From NCBI RefSeq assembly GCF_003711845.1, contig NZ_RHLQ01000038.1, positions 1 to 32,052 of the forward strand: a DNA stretch of 32,052 nt, read 5' to 3'. Of the stretch, positions 16,223 to 23,505 are shown one piece after another; position 1 is the stretch's first letter; each line of letters starts with the position of its first letter. Under the pieces are notes generated by a model. It saw only the letters and a list, made by a program, of their open reading frames with translations, did not search any database and had not been told where the DNA came from. The translations under genes were made by a program, and so were the position numbers. Origin of the DNA: Lysinibacillus halotolerans. Its GTDB lineage: Bacteria; Bacillota; Bacilli; Bacillales_A; Planococcaceae.

Positions 16223-16250
16223 AAAGGAATCTGATAATAAAATGTTGAAT
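16223..16250 (+). promoter_or_regulatory. Sigma-H-type promoter of the spoIIA operon
   Basis: AAAGGAATC (16223-16231), a 12-nt spacer and GTTGAAT (16244-16250) fit the sigma-H consensus (RnAGGAwWW, 11-12 nt, RnnGAAT) at nearly every position. The ribosome binding site GAGGAGG follows, and then the spoIIAA start at 16281. The B. subtilis spoIIA operon is also transcribed by sigma-H. Confidence 0.75.
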
Positions 16251-16280
16251 TAGCGAACTTAGAGGAGGCGAATTAACAAA

Positions 16281-16634
16281 ATGAACTATGAAGTTAACAT
16301 GCACTTAAATGATATAGCAGTCATCAGGCTATATGGTGAATTAGACCATCACGAAACAGAAAAAATTCGCACGCATATTTCCAAAACGATTTTACAAGGA
16401 AATTTGAACACAATTATTTGGAATTTAGAAAGATTGAACTTTATGGATAGTTCCGGAATTGGGCTGATTTTAGGTCGTATGAAGGAACTTAGTGCCGTAA
16501 ATGGTCAAACGGTCATTTTAAACCCTTCAAATACGATGAAAAAAATCTTTCAATTTTCGGGACTTGCTTCATTTATTATGGAGGGTACAGAAGCAGATGC
16601 AATTTTACACGCAAGGGGGATTGTGAATGGATAA
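16281..16634 (+). CDS. spoIIAA: Anti-sigma-F factor antagonist SpoIIAA
   Basis: This is a 117-residue STAS-domain protein. In the forespore, unphosphorylated SpoIIAA binds SpoIIAB and frees sigma-F. SpoIIAB phosphorylates it and the SpoIIE phosphatase reactivates it. The phosphorylation site is Ser58 in FMDSSGIG (54-61), the same position as in B. subtilis. The length matches the family (117). The start has GAGGAGGCGAATT upstream. The last 8 nt overlap spoIIAB, indicating translational coupling. In B. subtilis dacF precedes this gene; here a germination receptor operon and its terminator do. Confidence 0.95.
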   Translation: MNYEVNMHLNDIAVIRLYGELDHHETEKIRTHISKTILQGNLNTIIWNLERLNFMDSSGIGLILGRMKELSAVNGQTVILNPSNTMKKIFQFSGLASFIMEGTEADAILHARGIVNG

Positions 16635-17070
16635 CGAAATGACACTTTCATTTGTAGCAATTAGTGAGAATGAAAGTTTGGCAAGGATGGCAATTACAAG
16701 TTTTATTGCTCAACTTGATCCAACCATTGACGAACTTTCAGAGTTTAAAACAATCGTTTCAGAAGCAGTATCCAACGCAATTATTCATGGATATGACGAA
16801 GACGGGAAGGGTATTGTGACTGTTCATGCTGTTCGTGATGGGGATGTTATATCGGTAGCCGTTAAAGATAATGGAAAAGGGATTTTTGATGTGAAGAAAG
16901 CAATGGAACCATTGTTTACTTCGAAAGCTGAAATGGAACGTTCTGGCATGGGCTTTACGATTATGGAAAGCTTTGCAGATGACCTTCAAGTTGAATCTGA
17001 ACCGAATGTTGGAACGGTTGTTACCTTTTCAAAAAAATTTTACTCGGTAAAGATGCCTCAAATCTCTTAA
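16627..17070 (+). CDS. spoIIAB: Anti-sigma-F factor and serine kinase SpoIIAB
   Basis: This is a 147-residue GHKL-fold kinase that holds sigma-F inactive before septation and phosphorylates SpoIIAA. The N box SEAVSNAIIHGY (about 43-54), the G1 box DNGKGIFD (about 81-88) and the G2 box ERSGMGFTIM (about 104-113) are intact. The sequence aligns over its full length with B. subtilis SpoIIAB (146 residues), including SFIAQLDPT. The start overlaps the spoIIAA stop by 8 nt. After its stop comes an unusually long structured gap of about 130 nt before sigF, where B. subtilis has only a short one. Confidence 0.95.
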   Translation: MDNEMTLSFVAISENESLARMAITSFIAQLDPTIDELSEFKTIVSEAVSNAIIHGYDEDGKGIVTVHAVRDGDVISVAVKDNGKGIFDVKKAMEPLFTSKAEMERSGMGFTIMESFADDLQVESEPNVGTVVTFSKKFYSVKMPQIS

Positions 17071-17102
17071 AGTAGCTTTTATTTTTGCGAAACTAGTCGT
17101 CA

Positions 17103-17186
17103 CGTGAATGGTGTTTAGCACCTAATTGTTTTTAACAATTTGTTTTAACGATCAATTTTATGTGGACGCAAATACGGTCGTATTTG
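17103..17186 (+). promoter_or_regulatory. Structured spacer between spoIIAB and sigF (three hairpins)
   Basis: Three potential stems follow one another in a non-coding stretch: GGTG/CACC at 17110-17122, AATTGTT-TTT-AACAATT at about 17123-17139, and CAAATAC (17169-17175) with GTATTTG (17180-17186) around GGTC. The last ends 8 nt before AAGGGGG. None has a strong T tract, so they are not called terminators. They could affect mRNA processing or the translation of sigF. Confidence 0.4.
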
Positions 17187-17201
17187 ATAGAAGTAAGGGG
17201 G

Positions 17202-17990
17202 ATGAGGACAATCGAACAGCCGTCCAATATTTTGTTAACGCAGGAAGAAATGCGCGGTCTAATTGAAAAAGCGCAAGCTGGTGACATTGATGCAAGAAAG
17301 CAAATGATTGAGGGCAATACGCGGCTCGTTTGGTCGATTGTTCAACGCTTTGCTTCCCGGGGAGTAGAGCTTGAAGATCTATTTCAAATCGGTTGTATCG
17401 GATTGATGAAATCGGTTGATAAATTTGACTTATCCTACGATGTGAAGTTTTCAACCTATGCTGTCCCGATGATTATTGGTGAAATTCAACGTTTTTTAAG
17501 GGACGATGGTATGGTAAAAGTGAGTCGTTCCATTCGGGAGTTGAATTATAAAATTCGTCATGCAACAGATGAATTTTTAAAAACCAATGAAAAGCCGCCG
17601 TCCATCTCAGAGCTTGCTGATATTTTAGGTGTAACGAAGGATGAGGTGCTTGTTGCAACCGATGCAATGCGAGACCCAGCTTCTTTACATGAACAGCTTT
17701 TTGAAAGTGAAGGAGATTCCATTACTTTAATGGATCAAATGAAAGATGAGAAGTCTGAACTTCCATTTCAATATATTCCTTTAAAAGAAGTTTTAGCAAA
17801 ATTGGATAAGCGAGAACAAGCGATTATTTATTTACGCTACTACTTAGATTTGACCCAAACGGATATTGCAGAAAGGTTAGGGATATCACAAGTTCAAGTT
17901 TCACGTTTAGAAAAGAAGATTTTAGCACAACTTAAAACGTGGATGGAAACGAATACATCACGAACTACAAAAAAGACGGTGAATAAATGA
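17202..17990 (+). CDS. sigF: RNA polymerase sporulation sigma factor SigF
   Basis: This 262-residue sigma-70-type factor directs early forespore transcription after septation. Region 2 includes NTRLVWSIVQRF, DLFQIGCIGLMKSVDKFD and FSTYAVPMIIGEIQRFLRDDG. Region 3 follows (SISELADILGV). Region 4.2 is TQTDIAERLGISQVQVSRLEKKIL near the C-terminus. All align with B. subtilis SigF (255 residues). The start is uncertain. ATG 17160 has no ribosome binding site and would add a 14-residue extension. ATG 17202 gives the expected length, but AAGGGGG is almost touching it. ATG 17250 would remove part of the first helix. The stop overlaps the spoVAF start (ATGA), so the two are translationally coupled. Confidence 0.93.
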   Translation: MRTIEQPSNILLTQEEMRGLIEKAQAGDIDARKQMIEGNTRLVWSIVQRFASRGVELEDLFQIGCIGLMKSVDKFDLSYDVKFSTYAVPMIIGEIQRFLRDDGMVKVSRSIRELNYKIRHATDEFLKTNEKPPSISELADILGVTKDEVLVATDAMRDPASLHEQLFESEGDSITLMDQMKDEKSELPFQYIPLKEVLAKLDKREQAIIYLRYYLDLTQTDIAERLGISQVQVSRLEKKILAQLKTWMETNTSRTTKKTVNK

Positions 17991-19456
17991 GTAATCGAGT
18001 TTTTGCATCTATAGATGAAGCAAAAGATTATTTGTATAGTCAATTTGGTAAAGATGAATCCTATGATGTCTGTATTAAAGACCTTCATGTAAAAAGTTTG
18101 CCGATTTTAATGGTTTATATTAGTGGACTTGTCGACGGAACTGCCACAACAGTTCAGTTGACACCATTATTTTTTGATTATGACGAAGATGAAAAGTTTT
18201 CTGAGTTAGATATTGAAATTGAACATGAAGATAAGTATTTTGATGATCATTTTAATTTCTACGGAAAATCAATACCAAAAGATCGGGAAGAATTCATGAT
18301 TGGTGTTTTAGCAGGACAAGTAGGGATTATTACTTTACATGGTTACAGCTATTTATTGGAGCTTAGAAGCTATCCTGGCCGTCAGCCGGATGAACCGGAT
18401 AATGAAAAAGTCATTCGTGGTTCCCGAGACGGATTTGCAGAAAATATCATGTTAAACTCTGCTTTAATTCGCAGACGGATTCGCGACCCTCAATTACGGT
18501 TTGAGTTGCATAAAATTACCACATTAGGTCACACCGATGTGGCCATCTGTTACATGAAGGATATTGTAAATAAGAAACATTTAAAATGGGTACAGAAAAG
18601 GTTAGAGGAAATTAAACACGACGGTCTTACGATGGCGGATAAATCCCTCGAGGAATGGCTGTTTAAACAAAAATTCCATCCTTTACCCTTTGTCCGTTAT
18701 TCTGAAAGACCGGATATTGTAGCGGCCCATTTATTAGAGGGACATATCGCGATTATTGTTGATACGTCCCCTTCTGTTATTGTTGTGCCGATTTCTTTAT
18801 TCCACTTATTACAACATGCCGAGGAATATCGACAGGCACCGTTTATCGGATCCTTTACCCGTTTGTTAAGGTATTTAGCGGCATTCTTTAGTTTAACGTT
18901 ACTACCAATTTGGTATTTACTGGCCACCCATGATCAATATTTACCTGATGCTATTGATTTCATCGGTACGAAGGAAGACTCGTCCGTACCATTATTTTTA
19001 CAAATTATAATCGCTAACTTAGGGTTGGAATATTTAAGGATTGCAGCTATTCATACTCCAACACCGCTTTCTACGGCAATGGGATTAGTTGCGGGAATTA
19101 TCATCGGTCAGATTGCGATTGATGTTGGATTATTCTCTGCTGAAATTGTGCTCTATTCCGCCATTACAGCAATCTTTACTTTCACAATTCCAACATATGA
19201 ATTAAGTAGTGCGGTTAAATATTTTCAATTTGTCATTTTGCTTGGTACGGTTATAGCTGGTCCAAGTGGGTTCTTTATTGGTATTTTCATTGTGTTCTCC
19301 TATTTATGTTCTCTCAAGCCGATGACAGTTCCATACATGTGGCCTCTTGTTCCTTTTTTCCCAAAAGCCTTTTTACGTGTATTCATTCGTTTTCCTATGG
19401 CCGACGATGCGCTCAGACCATATATTGTGGGAGCGAAGCAAAGAAAACGTATTTAA
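17987..19456 (+). CDS. spoVAF: Stage V sporulation protein AF (GerA-family A subunit)
   Basis: This encodes 489 residues, close to B. subtilis SpoVAF (493). It has the GerAA-type layout: a soluble N-terminal half with GSRDGFAENIMLNSALIRRR (about 145-164) and YSERPDIVAAHLLEGHIAII, then about five membrane segments from about 295. It differs from the GerAA protein at 13392 by the SpoVAF-like N-terminus and the missing long basic tail. In B. subtilis it is the last gene of the seven-gene spoVA operon, sits before lysA, and works with the GerA-type receptors in the spore membrane. Here it lies between sigF and lysA with none of spoVAA-AE, and its ATG overlaps the sigF stop. The nearby lysA supports orthology. 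Confidence 0.88.
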   Translation: MSNRVFASIDEAKDYLYSQFGKDESYDVCIKDLHVKSLPILMVYISGLVDGTATTVQLTPLFFDYDEDEKFSELDIEIEHEDKYFDDHFNFYGKSIPKDREEFMIGVLAGQVGIITLHGYSYLLELRSYPGRQPDEPDNEKVIRGSRDGFAENIMLNSALIRRRIRDPQLRFELHKITTLGHTDVAICYMKDIVNKKHLKWVQKRLEEIKHDGLTMADKSLEEWLFKQKFHPLPFVRYSERPDIVAAHLLEGHIAIIVDTSPSVIVVPISLFHLLQHAEEYRQAPFIGSFTRLLRYLAAFFSLTLLPIWYLLATHDQYLPDAIDFIGTKEDSSVPLFLQIIIANLGLEYLRIAAIHTPTPLSTAMGLVAGIIIGQIAIDVGLFSAEIVLYSAITAIFTFTIPTYELSSAVKYFQFVILLGTVIAGPSGFFIGIFIVFSYLCSLKPMTVPYMWPLVPFFPKAFLRVFIRFPMADDALRPYIVGAKQRKRI

Positions 19457-19474
19457 AATCATCCGTTGCGAAAG

Positions 19475-19512
19475 AAAATTACCTATGTTAAAGTTCATCT
19501 AAGGTAATTTTT
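19475..19512 (+). terminator. Intrinsic terminator after spoVAF
   Basis: AAAATTACCT (19475-19484) pairs with AGGTAATTTT (19502-19511) around a 17-nt loop and ends in T. It closes the spoIIAA-spoIIAB-sigF-spoVAF transcript. Confidence 0.7.
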
Positions 19513-19557
19513 AATTGGAGAAGGGTTGACCTTTTCCTATCGAGCGGAGGAGAGACT

Positions 19558-20880
19558 ATGCATCTTTATGGAACACAACAAATTAATGAAAATGGACATT
19601 TAACGATAGGTGGAGTGGATTCAGTTGAACTTGCGAAAAAATACGGCACTCCACTTTTCGTTTATGATTTACAACTAATTAGAGAACGTGCCCGCGGATT
19701 TATCGAAACATTTAAGAAACTTGGTATAAAAGCAGAAGTCGCTTATGCTTCGAAAGCTTTTTCATGTATTGCCATTTATCAACTTGCTAAAGAAGAAAAC
19801 TTATCTTTAGATGTAGTATCTGGTGGAGAACTGTTTACTGCGATCCAAGCAGGATTCCCTACAGAACGAATTCATTTCCATGGCAACAATAAATCCTATT
19901 CGGAATTGGAATTTGCCTTTGATTCAAAAATAGGCTGTATCGTTGTAGATAACTTTTATGAAATTGAGCTTTTAAAAGAAATTTCTGAAGAAAGAAAACA
20001 AAAGATGCGTATTTTATTACGTGTAACCCCTGGAGTTGAAGCTCATACCCATGACTTCATTACGACTGGACAAGCTGATTCAAAATTTGGATTTGATTTA
20101 AATAATGGTCAAGCAGATCGTGCCTTTTTAGAAGTGAAAGATCATGAATATCTTGAACTGTTAGGTTTGCACTGTCATATCGGTTCCCAAATTTTTGAGA
20201 CAGATGGATTCGGCCTAGCTGCTGAAAAGTTAATGAAAAAACAAGGTGAATGGAAAGAACAATATCAATTCGAAAGTACGGTTTTAAATTTAGGTGGAGG
20301 ATTTGGTATTCGTTATACGGAAGAAGATACTCCTTTAGAGCCCCATGTGTATGTTGAAGGTATGATCAAAACTGTACAAGAATATGCCGCTAAGCTAAAA
20401 TTAACAATGCCGGAGATTTGGATTGAGCCTGGTAGATCCCTTGTTGGTGACGCTGGTACATCTTTATATACAGTTGGTTCACGAAAAAATGTTCCCAATA
20501 TTCGTGATTACATCGCTGTGGATGGCGGTATGAGCGATAATATTCGTCCAGCCCTTTATGATGCAAAATATGAAGCGGTTGTTGCCAATAAGGCAAACGA
20601 AGAACGATTAAGTACATACACTGTTGCAGGTAAACTTTGTGAATCAGGTGATAAATTAATAGTAGATGCACCTTTGCAACAAGTTGAATCAGGTGATATT
20701 TTAGCTGTTTTCTGTACTGGTGCATACGGTTATTCGATGGCGTCAAATTATAATCGTATTCCTAGACCAGCAGTTGTGTTTGTAGAATCGGGTCAACACC
20801 AATTGGCTATAAACAGAGAAAGTTATGAAAATATTATTCAAAATGATCTCCCGCTATCTTTAAAAAAGGGTGAATATTGA
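19558..20880 (+). CDS. lysA: Diaminopimelate decarboxylase
   Basis: This 440-residue pyridoxal-phosphate enzyme of fold type III makes L-lysine from meso-diaminopimelate, the last step of lysine synthesis. The cofactor lysine is Lys66 in AYASKAFSC. Other family motifs are HCHIGSQI, the glycine-rich LNLGGGFGIRY, EPGRSLVGDAG, the active-site CESGD near 360, and the C-terminal GAYGYSMASNYN. GGAGGAGAG precedes the ATG by about 5 nt. The length matches B. subtilis LysA (439). Its position just after spoVAF matches B. subtilis. The stop codon shares one base with the start of a 34-codon ORF. Confidence 0.96.
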   Translation: MHLYGTQQINENGHLTIGGVDSVELAKKYGTPLFVYDLQLIRERARGFIETFKKLGIKAEVAYASKAFSCIAIYQLAKEENLSLDVVSGGELFTAIQAGFPTERIHFHGNNKSYSELEFAFDSKIGCIVVDNFYEIELLKEISEERKQKMRILLRVTPGVEAHTHDFITTGQADSKFGFDLNNGQADRAFLEVKDHEYLELLGLHCHIGSQIFETDGFGLAAEKLMKKQGEWKEQYQFESTVLNLGGGFGIRYTEEDTPLEPHVYVEGMIKTVQEYAAKLKLTMPEIWIEPGRSLVGDAGTSLYTVGSRKNVPNIRDYIAVDGGMSDNIRPALYDAKYEAVVANKANEERLSTYTVAGKLCESGDKLIVDAPLQQVESGDILAVFCTGAYGYSMASNYNRIPRPAVVFVESGQHQLAINRESYENIIQNDLPLSLKKGEY

Positions 20881-20984
20881 TGAAAATATCGAAATGGTTG
20901 CTTTTTGGGATTCTATTAGCAGTATGCCTGATTTGGGCGTTAATTGATCTATTTATTATCCTTCCAAATGCATCTTTAGAATAG
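20880..20984 (+). CDS. 34-residue membrane peptide coupled to lysA, unknown
   Basis: This small ORF begins at an ATG that shares its A with the lysA stop (TGATG). AGGGTGA lies about 7 nt upstream, inside the lysA coding end. It encodes a single hydrophobic helix (about residues 6-28) with a basic N-terminus (MKISKW) and a short polar tail ending in NASLE. The positive-inside N-terminus predicts the N-terminus in the cytoplasm. I do not recognise the family. The tight overlap and the good ribosome binding site argue for a real gene. It could be a small membrane regulator or an unrelated conserved short protein. Confidence 0.55.
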   Translation: MKISKWLLFGILLAVCLIWALIDLFIILPNASLE

Positions 20985-21021
20985 TATTGGTTATGACAAT
21001 TGTAAGTTTATGGAAATATAG

Positions 21022-21050
21022 TTGATTACTTGTCTTAAATCATGTAGTAT
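21022..21050 (+). promoter_or_regulatory. Candidate promoter of ribT
   Basis: TTGATT (21022-21027), a 17-nt spacer and TAGTAT (21045-21050) lie about 43 nt before the ribT start. Each hexamer matches 4 of 6 positions of the sigma-A consensus. Confidence 0.35.
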
Positions 21051-21093
21051 ATTTAAAGATGTTGTACTGATAGAAAATGAGGGAATGTTATTC

Positions 21094-21465
21094 ATGTTAA
21101 TACGCTATAAAAAATCTTTTGAAAAAATAGCAATGGGTCTGCTTTCGTTCATGCCTCAAGAAAAGGACGTAAAGCGTTTGATGGAAACAATACATGCTTA
21201 TGAAGAAGAAGAAAATTGGCATTTGTATTTGTGGAAAAAAGATGAAGAATATATAGGAATTGTAGGAGTGCTCGAAAAAGATTCTGTTGCTATCATTCAA
21301 CATATTACGGTAGTGCCTTCTTATCGAGGTGAAGGTGTCGCAATTGCCATGTTGAAAGCACTTTTAAAGACAGGGCAATTTAAAGAGTTGAAAGCGAATG
21401 AAGAAACACAACCTTTTATAGAAAAATGTTTACCAATAGTAGAAGAGGCGGACGACAATGAGTGA
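21094..21465 (+). CDS. ribT: RibT, GNAT-family acetyltransferase
   Basis: This is a 123-residue protein nearly equal in length to B. subtilis RibT (124) and starting identically (MLIRYKKSFEKIAMG). The acetyl-CoA-binding motif A is seen in ITVVPSYRGEGVAIAMLKAL, with RGEGVA as the pyrophosphate loop. The acyl acceptor is unknown; RibT is the last gene of the riboflavin operon in B. subtilis. No ribD, ribE, ribBA or ribH is present here, so it is separated from that pathway. The ATG at 21094 is preferred because GAGGG lies 10 nt before it; the ATG at 21085 is too close. The last codons and the stop lie inside the terminator hairpin. Confidence 0.85.
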   Translation: MLIRYKKSFEKIAMGLLSFMPQEKDVKRLMETIHAYEEEENWHLYLWKKDEEYIGIVGVLEKDSVAIIQHITVVPSYRGEGVAIAMLKALLKTGQFKELKANEETQPFIEKCLPIVEEADDNE

Positions 21466-21490
21466 CGTCAGCCTCTTCTTCTTGTTTTTA
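21441..21490 (+). terminator. Terminator overlapping the end of ribT
   Basis: AGAAGAGGC (21441-21449) pairs with GCCTCTTCT (21471-21479), with an added GACG/CGTC inner stem (21451-21454 with 21466-21469). The ribT stop at 21463-21465 is in the loop. A T-rich tract (CTTGTTTTT) follows. Confidence 0.7.
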
Positions 21491-21514
21491 CAAATATATT
21501 TGCAAAAGCTGTAA

Positions 21515-22036
21515 TTAATCCTCTTTATTAGAATGTTTTTGCGATAAGCCAAGTTTATTGTTCCGAGCTTCAAGAATATCTGTACGATCGCGTAGCATAT
21601 GTTTATGGAGAAGAAATTCTTTTGAAACATTGGGTAGTTCTTCTATTTTTCTATCCACGATTGAAGCAAACTTAGCATGAGTCAAAGTTAAAGAAAAAGG
21701 TTTAAAGGATTCACCATTTTTTATAGCTTCCATACTCATTTCGCAGTTTTTACATAATTCATCGAACTCGATGAAATCGAAAAAGGGCGATGATTGATTG
21801 ATAGAGAAATTGTTCATAGCCTTTTTTAATATTTTCATAGCACCGATTGTGTTGTTTCGACGCCAATGATACATGCCTGTTGCAAGTTGGACATATCCTA
21901 CCAATGGATGATTTTTCTTACCAGGTGCAATTTCTTTCCAATATTCTTCAAGAACTTCGTGACATTCAAAATAATCTTGATTGCCATTAAAATATGTACA
22001 ATAATCTATAAACAATGGATGAAACAGTGGATGCAT
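21515..22036 (-). CDS. ypuF: DUF309 family protein (YpuF-like)
   Basis: This encodes 173 residues with the DUF309 signature FECHEVLEEYWKE near 23-35 and YVQLATGMYHWRRNNTIGA near 47-65, an all-helical fold of unknown function. B. subtilis YpuF (about 174 residues) lies next to scpA (ypuG), as here, but the relative strand should be checked. The start has GAGGA about 5 nt upstream. It converges on ribT and is divergent from scpA, sharing a promoter region of about 110 nt. No enzymatic function is proposed. Confidence 0.82.
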   Translation of the reverse strand: MHPLFHPLFIDYCTYFNGNQDYFECHEVLEEYWKEIAPGKKNHPLVGYVQLATGMYHWRRNNTIGAMKILKKAMNNFSINQSSPFFDFIEFDELCKNCEMSMEAIKNGESFKPFSLTLTHAKFASIVDRKIEELPNVSKEFLLHKHMLRDRTDILEARNNKLGLSQKHSNKED

Positions 22037-22148
22037 TACAATCCTCTTTCCTCTATACTAAAATTTGAATTACAATAGTTAAGTATCCATATGATTAAAA
22101 TTAGGACGAACTATAAAGTTAACGAACAAAATGTCAGGTGGTTGACAC

Positions 22149-22928
22149 ATGTATGAAGTAAAATTAGAAGCCTTTACAGGTCCTCTTGACTTATTATTGC
22201 ATTTAATTCATCGTTTGGAAATTGATATTTATGATATTCCAATGGCTGAGTTAACCGCACAATATATTGACCATATTCATGCGATGAAAGAGCTAGAATT
22301 AAATGAAGCAAGTGAGTATCTTGTCATGGCAGCAACATTACTTGCGATTAAAAGTCGTATGCTTCTTCCCATTCACGAAGGTGAAATAGAAGATGCTGAA
22401 TTTGAAGTTGAAGGACCTGACCCACGGGAAGAGCTCGTAACAAAATTAATAGAATATAAGAAATATAAAGAAGCTGCGAACGAATTAAAGGATTTAGAAG
22501 CTGATCGTGCACAAGTTTTCACACGACCACCTAGCGATTTATCAGGATTTCTGCCAGATGAACAGCTTGCACTTTTCGATATGAATGTCAATGTTTATGA
22601 TATGTTAAGTGCTTTCCAAAAATTGCTACGTCGGAAGCAGCTTAAAAGACCTTTATCTACAAGAGTTGCTAGACAAGAAATATCGGTTAAAGATCAAATG
22701 ATTGCTGTGATTGATTCGTTAAAGTTAAGCGGGGGTCGATCTTCCTTTTCTGAACTTTTCCCATACGAAGATAAATCAACAATTATTGTAACGTTTTTAT
22801 CATTATTAGAGCTAATGAAACGCCATGTCGTTTTTGTAGAGCAAGAAAATAACTTCGAAGATTTAACTGTTATTTTACAAAAGGAGGATATTGGCGATGA
22901 ACTTAAACAATTTGATGAGCAAGATTGA
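22149..22928 (+). CDS. scpA: Segregation and condensation protein A
   Basis: This 259-residue kleisin closes the SMC dimer and binds ScpB in the bacterial condensin complex, which compacts and segregates the nucleoid. It starts MYEVKLEAFTGPLDLLLHLI, the hallmark of ScpA, followed by SRMLLP (about 76-81). The C-terminal winged helix binds the SMC head. The ribosome binding site AGGTGG lies about 8 nt before the ATG. The last 32 nt overlap the start of scpB, so the two are co-translated. Length is close to B. subtilis ScpA (251). Confidence 0.95.
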   Translation: MYEVKLEAFTGPLDLLLHLIHRLEIDIYDIPMAELTAQYIDHIHAMKELELNEASEYLVMAATLLAIKSRMLLPIHEGEIEDAEFEVEGPDPREELVTKLIEYKKYKEAANELKDLEADRAQVFTRPPSDLSGFLPDEQLALFDMNVNVYDMLSAFQKLLRRKQLKRPLSTRVARQEISVKDQMIAVIDSLKLSGGRSSFSELFPYEDKSTIIVTFLSLLELMKRHVVFVEQENNFEDLTVILQKEDIGDELKQFDEQD

Positions 22929-23484
22929 GGCACTTCTTTTTGTAGTGGGCGACGATGGCTTAACTTTAAAGCAGCTATCCCAACTACTAGAAGTCGATGA
23001 AATGGAGATTGAGGCCGCTTTAAGTGAGCTGGAAACAAATTATAATGAATCTGAAGAACGAGGAATCACATTAAAAACATTAGCAGGAACATATCAAATA
23101 ACGACAAAACCTGAGATGGCGGATTGTATAAAAAAACTTGTAGAAAATCCGAATAGCCATGTGTTATCTACGGCATCATTAGAAGTGTTAGCTATTATTG
23201 CGTACAAGCAACCCATTACGAGAACGGAAATTGAAGATTTACGTGGAGTGAAAAGTGAACGTCCTATCCAAACGCTCGTTTCCCGTGCATTAATACAAGA
23301 AGTCGGAAGGGCAGAAGGAACAGGACGAGCGATACTTTATGGTACGACAAAGGAGTTTTTGAACTATTTCGGTTTGAAAGATATAAAAGAACTTCCTCCA
23401 TTACCTGAAGGCGATCAAGTGGATGAAAATGAAGAAACAGATTTATTTATGACGAAATTCCAAGAAGCTTTTAGTGAAGAGTAA
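22897..23484 (+). CDS. scpB: Segregation and condensation protein B
   Basis: This is a 195-residue protein with two winged-helix domains that forms a dimer on ScpA. Motifs include LMSKIEALLFVVGDDGLTL near the N-terminus and ASLEVLAIIAYKQPITRTEI in the second domain, then the RGVKSERPIQTLVSR helix. AAGGAGG lies 9 nt before the ATG at 22897, inside scpA; the in-frame TTG at 22891 is too close. The acidic tail (EEFL-like DENEETDLFM) is typical. dacB begins about 20 nt after its stop, so the three genes likely share a transcript. Confidence 0.94.
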   Translation: MNLNNLMSKIEALLFVVGDDGLTLKQLSQLLEVDEMEIEAALSELETNYNESEERGITLKTLAGTYQITTKPEMADCIKKLVENPNSHVLSTASLEVLAIIAYKQPITRTEIEDLRGVKSERPIQTLVSRALIQEVGRAEGTGRAILYGTTKEFLNYFGLKDIKELPPLPEGDQVDENEETDLFMTKFQEAFSEE

Positions 23485-23505
23485 AGTGAAAAAAGGAGTG
23501 GCTTG

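Noticed and set aside
17900-17986. Possible sigma-G promoter for spoVAF inside the end of sigF
   Set aside because: GAATA-like hexamers occur, but no partner -10 with correct spacing was found by eye.
20390-20746. 118-codon open frame on the minus strand inside lysA
   Set aside because: It lies fully within the lysA coding frame, has low-complexity His/Leu/Tyr-rich composition typical of antisense translation, and has no ribosome binding site.
22694-23038. 114-codon open frame on the minus strand across the scpA-scpB junction
   Set aside because: Antisense to two well-identified coupled genes, with no recognisable domain.
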